Shown here one piece after another: positions 45,096 to 55,815 of a DNA stretch of 64,000 nt. Where the stretch lies: assembly GCF_010015585.1 (NCBI RefSeq), contig NW_022985072.1, positions 1,254,438-1,318,437 of the forward strand. The letters are read 5' to 3'. Under the pieces are notes generated by a model, which was not told the origin of the DNA, did not search any database, and worked only from the letters and a program-made list of their open reading frames with translations. This DNA is from Eremomyces bilateralis CBS 781.70. Lineage: Eukaryota > Ascomycota > Dothideomycetes > Eremomycetales > Eremomycetaceae. A program made the translations under genes and the position numbers. The number at the start of each line of letters is the position of its first letter. The stretch's first letter is position 1.

Positions 45096-48000
45096 CTACG
45101 CGAAATAGCTCTTCCACAACACGCCTTCCAAATCCGCCAGCTGCTCCGGCTCGAACGCCTATAAAACCCCGTTAGTTCCAATTCCCAAAGTGCAATATCG
45201 CAACGAAAAAAAAAGAAAGAGATGAAAACAAGTAAGGGAAAAAACTCACCTTAACATCCACATGCCACGTATCCTGCCGTGTCTTTTTAAAATCCGCCAA
45301 AATCCCCTTCACGCTCTTCCCCACCGTCCCTCCATCTCCACTCGCCTTCGTTGCCAACGTCGCCAACACTTCCGGCAACCACCCCGGCGGCGGACTATGG
45401 TACGGAAACGCCTGCACCAGCGCCCCCAAACCCAACACCGCCGCGTGCCGCCCGATGGTCGTCTGCGCCTGCGCGGGCGTCGGCGTCCCGGGGACCCTCC
45501 GCTTCGGCAGCGGATTCGCGGCGAGCATCTCGGAGAAGCGGGCCTTGAGGGTTTTCACGACGGCGTCGCGCTTGGCGATTGGGGAGCAGCGGATCATGCC
45601 GGAGAGGGTGGTCGAGGCGCCGAGGCGGACTTCGTATTGAGGGTCGCGGAGCATAGCGGAGACACTATCGAAGAGGGTTTGCTGGTGGGCGGGGGACATG
45701 AGGAAGAGTTCGCGGTAGAAGAGGACTTGGATATTGATAAGGATGCGAAGACGCTGGTGCCAGGAGGAGGCGGTGTTGCCGATGGAGATGAGGGAGGCGA
45801 TGAAGGGGCCGTCTTCGCCCGCGCGGTGGGGGACGTTGGCGATTTGCTTGTAGACGTGGTATGCGAGGGATTGGAGCTCTTGATCTTCTTTGATGTCCAT
45901 CATGTGGAGGAGCTCGACCGTCAGCTGCGTGGGGATGAACGGGATCAATTCCGTGCACTCGAACGACGTGAGTGCCGAGTCCAGCCACAGAAGCACCGTC
46001 TTGCCGCCTTGCGTGTACGACGACGGCGACTGTTGTCCCGGTTGGCGCTCTGCCCGCCACTTTTGCAGGCGCTCGAAGATGTCGTTCATGGTTGCCGTGA
46101 ACTCCTCGGTGGGCTTATATGGCTGTAACCCAATTGACCCCGCCTCTTTCTGCGCGTTCACTAACGCCGTCACATTAGGATACGACTCATGATACCGCGT
46201 CCGATAGATCGTCGCTAGCGTCTGCCCCATCGCCTCGCGGACACCCTTATATGGATGATCCAGATGTGCCAAGAAATCTTCGAGGATCGGCTTCTCCAGC
46301 TGGAAATGCCACCCTGTCTCCAGAATGCACTGTTGCAGCGCCTGAATCTTCGAGCTCTCCTTGAACGCTGCGTTCGACGACATGTCCAGCTTGAAGCTCG
46401 CCAACCAGTCCACCAGCGGCCACGCCCGACGCGGATCCTTCGACTGGAATGCCACGTGCAGGAACGTCTGCCAGTACGACGACGTCTCGGGCGACAGCCC
46501 GTCGCGCAGGATGCCGCGCACGATCGGGAACGCGTACTCCCAGATCTCCACCTTCTGCTCCTTGGGTAGGTAGTCCGCGCATGAGATCAGTCCGCCCATG
46601 ATCTCCGCAGTCGCGCGATGCTGGTGCTTGTCGCTGCCGTCGCCGAACACCGTGCCGCTAAGCTCCTGGATATCCGCAAATGTTGCAGTCGTGAGACCCG
46701 CGAACACGAGCTCGAACGCCGCGGACAGGGTGTACGCGGACGACACGCGGAACCGGTCGCTGTGCGGATCGCGCGGCTCCTGCTTGATGTATGAGAAGTA
46801 CGTCGAGAACCACACCCGATCGAGATGCTTCGCGATCGTCTTCCGTACCTTATCCTCCACGTCGTCGAACTCCAGCGCCGGGCGATCGGGCAGAAACCCG
46901 GTGATCTCCTTCTCCCAGACGAGCCACCCGCAATGGTCCCAATCGATGTAGAAATTCACGTCCGGCTGCGCGAACCGCTTCAGGAAGCTCTCCGTCCAGT
47001 GCGGATCCGACGAGTTCGTCGGCGCCTGCACCATATCCGGCACGTCCTCTTTTAGGAGTAGCCAGTTCTTGTAGCTGTGCTTCGCCACTGCCCGTGTCTG
47101 CACGAGCCCGAACAGCGCTAGCAGCGCCCCGGAATATAGCGACCGCAGGCTCGGATGCTGGTCGACGGCGCCCTTCGCCAGCATCTCGATGAGCGGCTCG
47201 CTCGCGATGAACTCGAACCGCATGCCGAGATTGATCACGATGGCGGCCGCGCGGGACGCTTTCTTCCAGTGCGCCGTCTTCGCGACCTCGAGCAACTCGG
47301 CCGCGAGCTTCGCTTTGCGCCCTTCGATCTTTTGCCGCTTACCCGCGATCTTGTCGCCGCGCCGCTGGATCTTCACCGTCATGCGCTCGACGTGTTGCTC
47401 GTCCGCGTCCGTGGTCGTCAGCAGATCCTTCACGATATCCGCGTCGACGATGACCATGCGATCGGTGGGCTTCCCCATGTCCATGATGGGGAACGCGGCG
47501 TTCGCGGCGAGTTTCTGCACGGACGGCTTGTCGACGCCGGTGACCTCGACAAAGCACTTGATGAGCCGCGGGGTGAAGCGCCAGTCTTTACTGATGGTCT
47601 TAGCGAGGGAGCCGAATAAGAGGGAGTAGATGACGCCCTTGATGCGCGGGTAGTCTTGCGCGGCGATGGCCGTTTCGAGGGTGTCGAGGAGCGGAGGGAC
47701 GACGAGGGGACGGGATCCGATGACGCATTTGACGGCGTTTTCGTTGGCGGATTGGGCGGTGCGGCGGATGTCGGTGTAGAGGGAGACACTGGACTTGGCG
47801 AGATCGAGGAGGAGCATCTCGTCGAGCTTGGTACGGAGGCGGGGGTTGGCGTTGTGTCTCAGTCGTTGGAGGTGGTAGACGTTTGCTCGTCTTGCTAGCA
47901 GCGGCCTGGGATATTCCTTCCGTATTCCACTGAACTTGAACGGCAGGATATCTGCCGAGTAGAGCCTCGACACACGATCCAGGACATGAGCCGACCTCTC

Positions 48001-51000
48001 GATGCCAACATCGACGAACCACGACTTGTAAGCCGTGTACAACGCATTGAAGCAAGCCACATCATCCTCCTGTTTCTCCGAAAGGAACACATGGACCCGA
48101 TGCAGTGTCTCACCGACATCCCTTCGGAGCTGGTGGATCAGTTTATACTGGTCTCCCTCCCGGTCAAGCGAGTATCCCGTTTCATACTGAAACGTCGGCT
48201 TCACCTCCTCATCTTCCGCCTCACCCAAGTTCGCCTCGGTCTCATTCGCATCGCTTTCCGGCTCCTCCGCTGCGGGATCTTTCATGACGATGTCGGTTGA
48301 CCCATTCGGTAAGTCCGTGTCGCCATGTCCGGCCTCAATCTCATGGATCTCATGCGCCGGATCGAAGAGGACCGAAATTCCCGACAAAATCAACCGCAGA
48401 AGCACTAGATGGCGCGACACCTCGTCGCTCCAATCTTTCCCCGTGCCATCCCGTTTTGTCGGCGGATTCTCGCTCGTCAACGCCGTCAACGACTTCAGCG
48501 CATGCCGCGTCTCGTTCTGAAACACCTCGATCGCGAACTCGATCTCCGCCGCCTTCGGCACGTGCCAGCTGATCTGCATGTTCTGCTTATCGGGAAGCTT
48601 CCCCCAATCGGCGGGCGTCAACCCGCGCTCTAACTCCGCCTTCTCGTAGATCGAGAAATCGATCGTGTAGGTCACCGTCAAGTTGAGCAGCAGATGGTGC
48701 ACGAAATTCGAGATGTGGACTGTCGGAATCCCTTTGCAGGATTTCTGCATGTGTTCCGCGATCCCGATCAGCTCGTCCTTCCATTTCAGCACGCTGTCTC
48801 CCACGTGCACCACGCACATGCTTAATAGACTGATATTCCAGACGAGCGCGCGGTCGCGGGGGAGGACCTCGGATCCCGTGGTACGGGTGGAGCCAGCGCC
48901 GTTGTCATCGATCTCGGTGCGGATGCCGGCGATGAGGGTGGGGAGGAGGCGGTCGAGGGCCTTTTTGGGGTTGATTTTGACGAGGGCATTGCAGATGAAC
49001 GCCATGGCGTCGCGGGCTTGGTGGATGACGTGGTTGCTGACGAACTGGGCGATCTTGTTCAGCGCGATGTCGTAGAGCTCGGGGGAGAGAGTTGCGAGGA
49101 GCGGGGTGAAGGTCGCCGGAAGGGTGTTGACGACGCTCTCCTCTGGCGATCCGCTCTTAACTCGGGATGAGTCTGGTAGATTCTCAAGGAGGGTGAAGAC
49201 TCGGCCGATGAATTGCATGACGAACTCCGCGAGTCCCATCGTAGAAGACCGGAGGATCGCTTCCTCTTGTTCCGGCGTCATCTCCTTCTCATAGTCGATC
49301 TCGATATCCCCGCCTTCTTTTTCCAGTCTTTGTAGCTGTTCTTGAACCCACAACACCGCGGTACCTTCCGAATCCTCGGTCGAATACGCTGAATTCTCCT
49401 CGCCGTTCGGAATATTTTCATCCGTGTGGGGCTTCTCTTTCGTCAGGTCGCAGAGTGGAATGCAGTAGCTCACATTTTGGATGTAGGCCAGCGTCTGCAA
49501 CGTCTTCTCCAAATCGTTCGGATCGATACCGGGGAGACAGAGCCCTAATAGGGACATGACATGGCACCGATATCCTCGCGTGCGCGCCATGACCTTCGCG
49601 AGCATCTGGAGCGCTCGGATGGACGAAATCGTGCGATGGACCTCGACCAACCCCTGCAGGGCCGGGTAGATCCTCTGGAGCGCGCCGGGGATGATTAGAT
49701 TGGGTTCGAGGTACGCGAGGCTCTGCAAGCTCGACAGCGCGTACGAGATTGCGGCATGGCTCTTCGAGAAGATGGTCATGAACGTCACCTCCCGCAGACA
49801 CAGGACGAAGCGCCGCTTCACCTCGTCGGTCAGCCGGCGGCCTTCCGGGACTTCCATCTCGCCGCTGTGCTCGCGGTTCCAGCGCATGACGAAGAAGTCG
49901 GTCAGGTAGTATACAAGCTGTGAAAGCGAGCGCGTCCAGCTCCCGGAATTGGAGGGGTGGAAATACGTTTCCACCGCTTCGATCAGTCCTTCCAAATTCG
50001 ACAATATCGATCGCTCGTTATCCAGGCACGCTGGGGAGAGGGACATCACGATCCATCGAGCGATGTTATGCGTGATGGGATGCTTTCGAGGATCCCGCTC
50101 TAGGAGCGCCGCCAACCCCGACGTGTTATCCACATGTGAGCTATACGGCGACGAGGACTGGACGAGTGGGATCTCCAGCAGCCGCAAGATGGCCGTGAAG
50201 ATCAGGTTCGATTGGTCTTCGGTGTAGATGCCATGCTGCGACCAGGGAAGATGCTCGGTGATCAGACAATCCCTCGCGAGGCGGGAGAGCAGGTCCAAGA
50301 AATGCATGTCGAACACCCGCGACCGGTTCACGAGCGACCAGAGATGGAAGAACGTCGGCATGTAATGCTGCGGCTGGAGATCCGGCCGATCTTTCGGGCC
50401 CGGGGTGGTGGGAAACAGCAGATTTAGGAGGCCGACGACGGTGAAGGCGCCCTCGGTGAAGGAGGTGGTGAAGTGCGGGAGGAACTCCTCGAGCATGGCG
50501 GGGATCTCGCGCGGGTCGAAGTAGAGTTGGGCAAAGGTGCACATCTTGTTGAGGGTGCGGACATTGCGGCGGATGGCGCCGCTGGACGAGCCACCGGTGC
50601 TATTGGGGAGGACGAAGATTTTGAGCTCCTTGAAGAGGGGACGCCAGTCAAGGGTGAGGTCTTTTCCGTTACGGAGGTAGTGTTTTCGTCTGGACGGATG
50701 GTCAGTCAGTTTGGGCGCTGGCAAGGCTGAGCGATAGGATGTCAACATACTTTGTCAGAGTCATAAATGTGCCCGCGAATCTCTCCGCCGTCAACACTTC
50801 CAACCCCGGAGCCAGTGCCAGCTCATAATATAACCTCACCAACTTCACCCTCGTGTCTCGCGGCAAGTCGAACTTCAACGACAGCCATCCTCGCAGCTCC
50901 CTCGTCCAATGGGTCGCACCAGGGGCGAAATCCCCTGCCGACACAGCGACATACAGATGCTCGACGATGGTGTTCAAGTTCTGCTCGTGTTCCTTGGTCG

Positions 51001-51202
51001 TCTCGGTCGGATAGGGAAGATGCTTGAAGTACGGAAACGTCCGTGGTCGCGATCGGCTCTCCTTGGGGCGATCGAGGCCGTTGGGAACGTTCGATGCATC
51101 GTGCGGGTTGCCTCCGGGGGAGGTGGCACGTGAGATGTCGGAGTTTAAGCCTATGCCAGAGTATGTGCTCACCAACTGAGCTATTCTATCTGCTCCTGCC
51201 AT
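45096..51202 (-). CDS. BLM10: Proteasome activator BLM10/PA200
   Basis: Three exons: 51202-50751, 50689-45250 and 45158-45096 (1984 aa). It is a giant HEAT-repeat solenoid that caps the 20S proteasome and promotes ATP-independent turnover. N-terminal family blocks include FPYFKHLPYPTETTKEHEQN and KDLTLDWRPLFKELKIFVLP; the middle has YLEPNLIIPGALQRIYPALQ and the C-terminal part KAHRFSE-like helices with the BLM10_mid and C-terminal HEAT pattern (PQYEVRLGASTTLSGMIRCS). Acidic insertions lie near residues 480 and 860. The last 20 residues come from a separate exon and end WKSYFA, the proteasome-docking tail (Hb-Y-X type, with Phe where Tyr is usual). It is divergent from PSF3. Confidence 0.95.
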
Positions 51203-52085
51203 GGTCTGCCGTTGTCGTGGACCTCACTCAACTGCGGAGCTGTCGGGGGAGTGGTGTGTGTGTAGGCAGAACAGCTCGGACTGCATGAGAGAGTCCGGAG
51301 ATGTGGACAAGAGTATGGATTGAATGGGGGAATCCGGATCGGATGGTGAGGGAAGAGGTATTGATTGGATTCCAGAAAGAAGAGAGGAAGGAGCGATCAG
51401 GCTTTGAGACGGTGAGATGGTGGGTTGGATGCAGTGTGATCAATGGTAGCAGTAATCACAACAGCAGCAGGTGCATGTGTCGTTCGTTACTGCAGTGTAC
51501 GCTGGACTGCGGTGCTTCAAGTGCAAGGGGAAAGAGCTATGGCCACTTCTGTGCTTCCAGTTCTGTACCAGTGCCGTCCAGTGGAGGAGTCCAAAAGTGA
51601 GGCAGTAAGGCAGTGAGGCAATACCGCAGCAAGACTGCCTGATGCTAATGTCACTCAACAACTGACCTCTCACAGCAAAGTATTTCCCAACACAGAAACT
51701 CTCGCTGCACAGAGGGCACAGTTGAACCACCCTTCTGGATATTTCACCTGCAGTCGGCGCTTATCCGCAGAACCCGAAGCGAAAAAGAGAAAGAGATCGG
51801 TCGAAAATCAAAGAACGAGCGGCTGTTCGGGGCGTGAGCCGCTATTTGAGGTTTTCGAGAAGCTCAGGCATCAACGTCAATACGCAAGCAGACGAGACCA
51901 GAGCACACGACCAGGGCGGAAGCCCAGAACGCGTCGCGGGTTGACGGCGAAATCGGCTCCTAACATAATCCTCTACCTTTTTAATCTGGAGGATTTAGTC
52001 AGACGAAGCCGCCTCCCTCGGATTCGAATCTACACGTAATTCCGGAGCCTAACCGGCGCTGAACTGCTGATTCACCGCATCCGCA
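51203..52085. other. Divergent intergenic region
   Basis: Shared upstream region of BLM10 (minus) and PSF3 (plus), about 880 bp. Short frames only. Holds the ACGCGT site listed separately. Confidence 0.5.
51929..51934. promoter_or_regulatory. MluI-type box before PSF3
   Basis: ACGCGT 152 bp upstream of the PSF3 ATG, in the region shared with divergent BLM10. Candidate MBF site; motif evidence only. Confidence 0.35.
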
Positions 52086-52927
52086 ATGTCTTACTACGAT
52101 GTGGACGCCATCTTGACCGATGCACAGGCAAGCCAACCCGCATGCCCATCACGAGAAAAGATGCTAAGTTTTGGGAAATAGAAAGTACCGTGTACCTTCG
52201 AGTTGACGGTTCCTGGATTGGGTCACCTGGAAGGCAACCCTGGTGCTGAAGTGCGTTGCTATCCCCCATCCTCCATTTCTTCTCTGACGAATATACAGGT
52301 AAAAGAAGGCACCAAACTCGAGCTCCCCCTGTGGCTTGCGCAAATGCTCGCAATCACGTAATGCTCATAACATAGTATTTCCTATCTACCTCCCGCTAAC
52401 CAACCACAGCCCCGCCGGCACCAAACCCGGAATGATTACCCTCGACCTCCCCGACTCTCTCTCCCAGAAAGTCACCAACGCCCTCCGCGCCGACCCACGC
52501 ACCGTCGAGCTGCGGTCGCTGGCGCCGCATTTCTTTAACTTAGGCACGCGGATGCTGGATTTGTTTGAAGAGGAGGAGTTGAGTGATTTGTTGACGGAGG
52601 TGAGTCGCATCCCATCCGAGCACGATGGGCTGGAATGCAGCTTGGGTGATGTGGATCCGAATGGCTGACGTTGATGATCCATTGACTAGTCCTTCAAACT
52701 CCGCGCGAAGGAGTTGGCGGACCATGCGCATAATCCGCGCGGAGCGCTCGGGGAAGGGGCGGAGTTTCTGCAGGGGTTGGACGAGAATGAGCGGCGCTGT
52801 AAGTGCACCACTTTCCCATCTTGATTCTCTTTATGGTCCAGTCATCTGATGCAAGATAGTGTTTCGTGCAACGCATGAAGGCGCCAAAGCCGTCCGGGCA
52901 TGGCTGGTGGGGATGCAGAAGAAATAA
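52086..52927 (+). CDS. PSF3: GINS complex subunit Psf3
   Basis: Six exons: 52086-52127, 52182-52250, 52299-52357, 52410-52599, 52690-52798 and 52860-52927 (178 aa). GINS joins Cdc45 and MCM in the replicative helicase. The N-terminal B-domain block MSYYDVDAILTDAQ/KVPCTFEL, VPGLGHLEG and KLELPLWLAQMLA is highly characteristic, and the helical A-domain follows (APHFFNLGTRMLDL, LTESFKLRAKELADHA, FLQGLDENERRLF). Exon 1 must end after DAQ at a GC donor (CAG|GCAAGC) to join K-V-P-C-T-F; no GT donor fits. The intron has a TGCTAAG branch and TAG acceptor. The gene ends 60 bp before the convergent neighbour's stop. Confidence 0.94.
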
Positions 52928-52986
52928 TCTATCTTTAATGGATGGCGCGGGAATTGTGTCGAGCAAGTAGTCCGTGAAAAGACCGT

Positions 52987-54426
52987 TCATTTCTGGAGAG
53001 CTTGGAGGATGGTTTGAGCTTGCTCGGCAGAATAACCGAAGAACACCGGTCCGTTGAAGATCATCTGCGGCCGCTTCGCCCCGTCGTCCTGCTGGGGTTG
53101 AAGGAGCTTCTGGCCATCTTCGTCCATAACCACAGCATGTAAGCCGTTTGGCTTGTCGGCCGAAGCGAGCTTTTCAGTTGCCTTTCCCAGCGGGCATCCA
53201 CCCTTATCTGCGCCCTTCGATTCCTCCCGTTGCCGAGCCTCCGCCTTCTCCTCATATTCAACCGGGATCGGCACCCCCCACGGCCGCGTCGGCGACTCTC
53301 CCAACCGCACCTCCCGCAGCGGCCGATCGAACCGCTGCTCTCTCCCATCCTTCACCTCCGAGCCATCCCTCCGCTCCGGCTTGCGCACCTCCTCACTCCA
53401 CTGCTGCACCCGCTCCCCGCTCGCCTCCATCTGTAACTCCTCCTCCTCTTTCGGTGGTAGCAGATCTTTGTGCTTCACGCTCAGCCCCTGGATCATGCTC
53501 ACCATATTCCCATACTTCGCATCCAGCCGCCGCACGCTGTCGGAATTCGTCTGATACCTCCGCACACACACCTCGTGGCTCCGCGGGATCTCGTGCTTGT
53601 GCTTTTGGAAGTACTCCGCGATCTCCTCCGGGGAATGGAGGTCGAGATACCGAATCGGGCACACCGCCGTGGAGCTGTCGCCCGAGCCGGAGGGACAGGA
53701 GAAAGGGATGCTGGTGGGCGCGGCGGTGCCGAGTTCGGCGGCGATGGGGTCACCTACGGCAGAGCTAGCATCGGCGGGGTTTGCAGAGATATGGGCGGAT
53801 GGGAGGGTTAGTTTAGATTGCCGCGACGCGAAGGGACATCCGATAGCGGGTTGAGCATTATTTTTCGGGGACGCGGGTTTCCCCGAGACGGGACAGCGGG
53901 CGGCGTTGTTCATCCCGTCAATGAGATTATTTGCTATTTGAATGTCCAAGGCTCGCTTTCTGCGGGTATCATCCGGGTGGTCTAGGAGGACGGACAACCA
54001 GTTCGTGCAGGTATCATGCGATGATCGTTGACATGGCTCTTTCTTATTGTCGATACACCCCCCTCGACTATGTAAGTGCTCTTCGATATCAGCCGGCTGT
54101 GAAGGGGTCCCTTGTGACCCGACCTAAGTATGCAGCGTCAGTGATCGGTTCCATCGAAGTTTGCATGGAAATTTCAGCGGCAGGATATTATATCAGAGAG
54201 TGTGTAAAGTGTAGTCGGTCACCGCTGCGTACAGCTAGCGATCTAGAGCTATGTTTGATCATCATAGAATATCAAAGGGTATATAAGTACGATAGGAATG
54301 TTCAACGCTTACCGGGCATCGTCCGTCGAGCTTTGCTTGGAGTGCACGACATTCCTGGAAAAGAACCTGCATCTCCTCGTTCAAGGCCGAATAGCCTCGA
54401 ACGATTTCATCGAGTGTGGAACCCAT
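52987..54426 (-). CDS. Conserved fungal protein with repeated Cys-Pro (heme-regulatory-like) motifs
   Basis: Main exon from about 54000 to 52987 (at least 335 codons), preceded by a likely first exon 54426-54313 (MGSTLDEIVRGYSALNEEMQ, GTAAGC donor). The acceptor is uncertain; one that keeps frame gives an intron of about 280 nt. Six Cys-Pro dipeptides are seen: GRCP at the first exon's end, then ARCPVSGK, IGCPFAS, FSCPSG, AVCPIRY and GGCPLGK. CP dipeptides in this setting are the heme regulatory motif of ALA synthase leaders and heme sensors. A conserved helical block follows (SPEEIAEYFQKHKHEIPRSH, VRRLDAKYGNMVSMIQGL), then a disordered charged region, and the end is FNGPVFFGYSAEQAQTIL. I know no function; heme binding is an inference. 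Confidence 0.75.
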
Positions 54427-54758
54427 GATGATATTATTGCAATCCGCTAAAACTTAAAAGTAGCGAAATGAAAAGGCATTAGTGTTCGTCAGTCATGATT
54501 GTCAGCTGTTGCCTCCGAGTTGAAATGTGAAGGAGGAGAAGAGATCAGCGGAAGTCGAAAGCAATATAAATACTAGTCACGTGAATCTCCACTTCGACAT
54601 CCTACCCCTGCGCATCGTCCATTGAAGGAAATCTTGACTCTTAAGCTTCGTATCAAAACTCGAAAGTCCACCCTCTATCACACCACAACCTTCATCTACC
54701 CAACACCAAAAGAGCATGGAACCACACCACTTATAGTCGCTCGACTCTCTCAAAAGCG
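54427..54758. other. Divergent intergenic region
   Basis: Shared 5' region of the Cys-Pro protein gene and the bL21m gene; no specific site recognised. Confidence 0.45.
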
Positions 54759-55505
54759 ATGGCCTCGTCCTTTTCCCGCGCCTTCTGGCGCTCCCGCGCT
54801 TCCCTCCAATCCTTCCACCATCCCGCCCGTCGAGCTACCCTCACCACTACGTCGCACTCCACGCACCCGGAATCCTCGATCCTCTCTGCCCTCAACACGC
54901 GGACCACCAAACCCGCCAAATCCTTCCCACCAATTCCCCCGTTCCCCAAACAGCCGACATCCACCATCGCGAAGCAACCCTCCGCGACCTCGACTCCGGC
55001 AGCACAACCACCTGCCGCGACCGAAGCATCACCCCCGGAACCGAGCTCAGCAACCCCCAAGGAAACCTCCCAATCCATCCCCCAACTCCTTCCCCTCCTT
55101 CGCTCCCAACCTCCCTACTACATCCAAGCCCACATCCACGGCAAACCCTACCTCCTCACGCAAGGCGACACCCTCCGCCTTCCTTTCCACATGTCCGGCG
55201 TCGCCCCCGGCGACGTCCTCCGCCTGACCCGTGCTTCCGTCCTCGGCTCGCGAGACTACGCGCTGAAAGCGGGAAGCGCGCCGAAAACCGAGGGAGCAAC
55301 GGCGCAGTGGGTGGATGAGCGGCTCTTTGTGTGCAGGGCGACGGTGATGGGGGTGGAGAGTGAGCCGATGCGGGTGGTGGAGAAGAAGAAGCAGAGGACG
55401 AGGAAGACGAAGCATGTTAAGAGTAAGATGAAGTTTACGGTGTTGAGGGTGGGGGAGTTGACAGTGAGGAGTTTGGAGGAGGCGGGGTGGACGGAGGGGG
55501 TATGA
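54759..55505 (+). CDS. MRPL49: Mitochondrial large-subunit ribosomal protein bL21m
   Basis: Single exon, 248 aa. The first ~50 residues are basic and Ser/Arg-rich (MASSFSRAFWRSRASLQSF), a mitochondrial presequence, followed by a Pro/Ala/Ser linker to about residue 115. The bL21 core follows: PPYYIQAHIHGKPYLLTQGD, LRLPFHMSGVAPGDVLRLTR, LGSRDYALKAG, ERLFVCRATVMGVESEPMR, and a basic RTRKTKHVKSKMKFTVLRV end. These match yeast Mrpl49 and bacterial L21. The protein binds 23S-type rRNA in the mitochondrial large subunit. Confidence 0.93.
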   Translation: MASSFSRAFWRSRASLQSFHHPARRATLTTTSHSTHPESSILSALNTRTTKPAKSFPPIPPFPKQPTSTIAKQPSATSTPAAQPPAATEASPPEPSSATPKETSQSIPQLLPLLRSQPPYYIQAHIHGKPYLLTQGDTLRLPFHMSGVAPGDVLRLTRASVLGSRDYALKAGSAPKTEGATAQWVDERLFVCRATVMGVESEPMRVVEKKKQRTRKTKHVKSKMKFTVLRVGELTVRSLEEAGWTEGV

Positions 55506-55815
55506 GAGATTGTTTCGTATACGCCTGTACGGCCATAGTGAATTTTTGGGCGCCAGAGAGCAACTGGAGAAGCTCGGCTCATAACTTTGTTGTACAGGAC
55601 GTTTCTGTACGGGTGAATTGTATAAGCATCTAGCATTTTCCATATGTATCAACCCCTTCATGAGAATCTTCCGTGGGACAAGACTATTCATATCATTGCG
55701 TAAAACAAGATGGGACGCATTATTGTCTATATTTCAGGTAAAATCCCATGAACCCAAGGTCCTATTATGGAATTGTGCTACATTGGCCGATCTCGGCTGA
55801 CCAGGACTACCAATC

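Noticed and set aside
45262-46582. Long plus-strand frames antisense to BLM10
   Set aside because: They mirror the codon pattern of the strongly supported BLM10 exon and are Arg/His/Pro-rich shadows.
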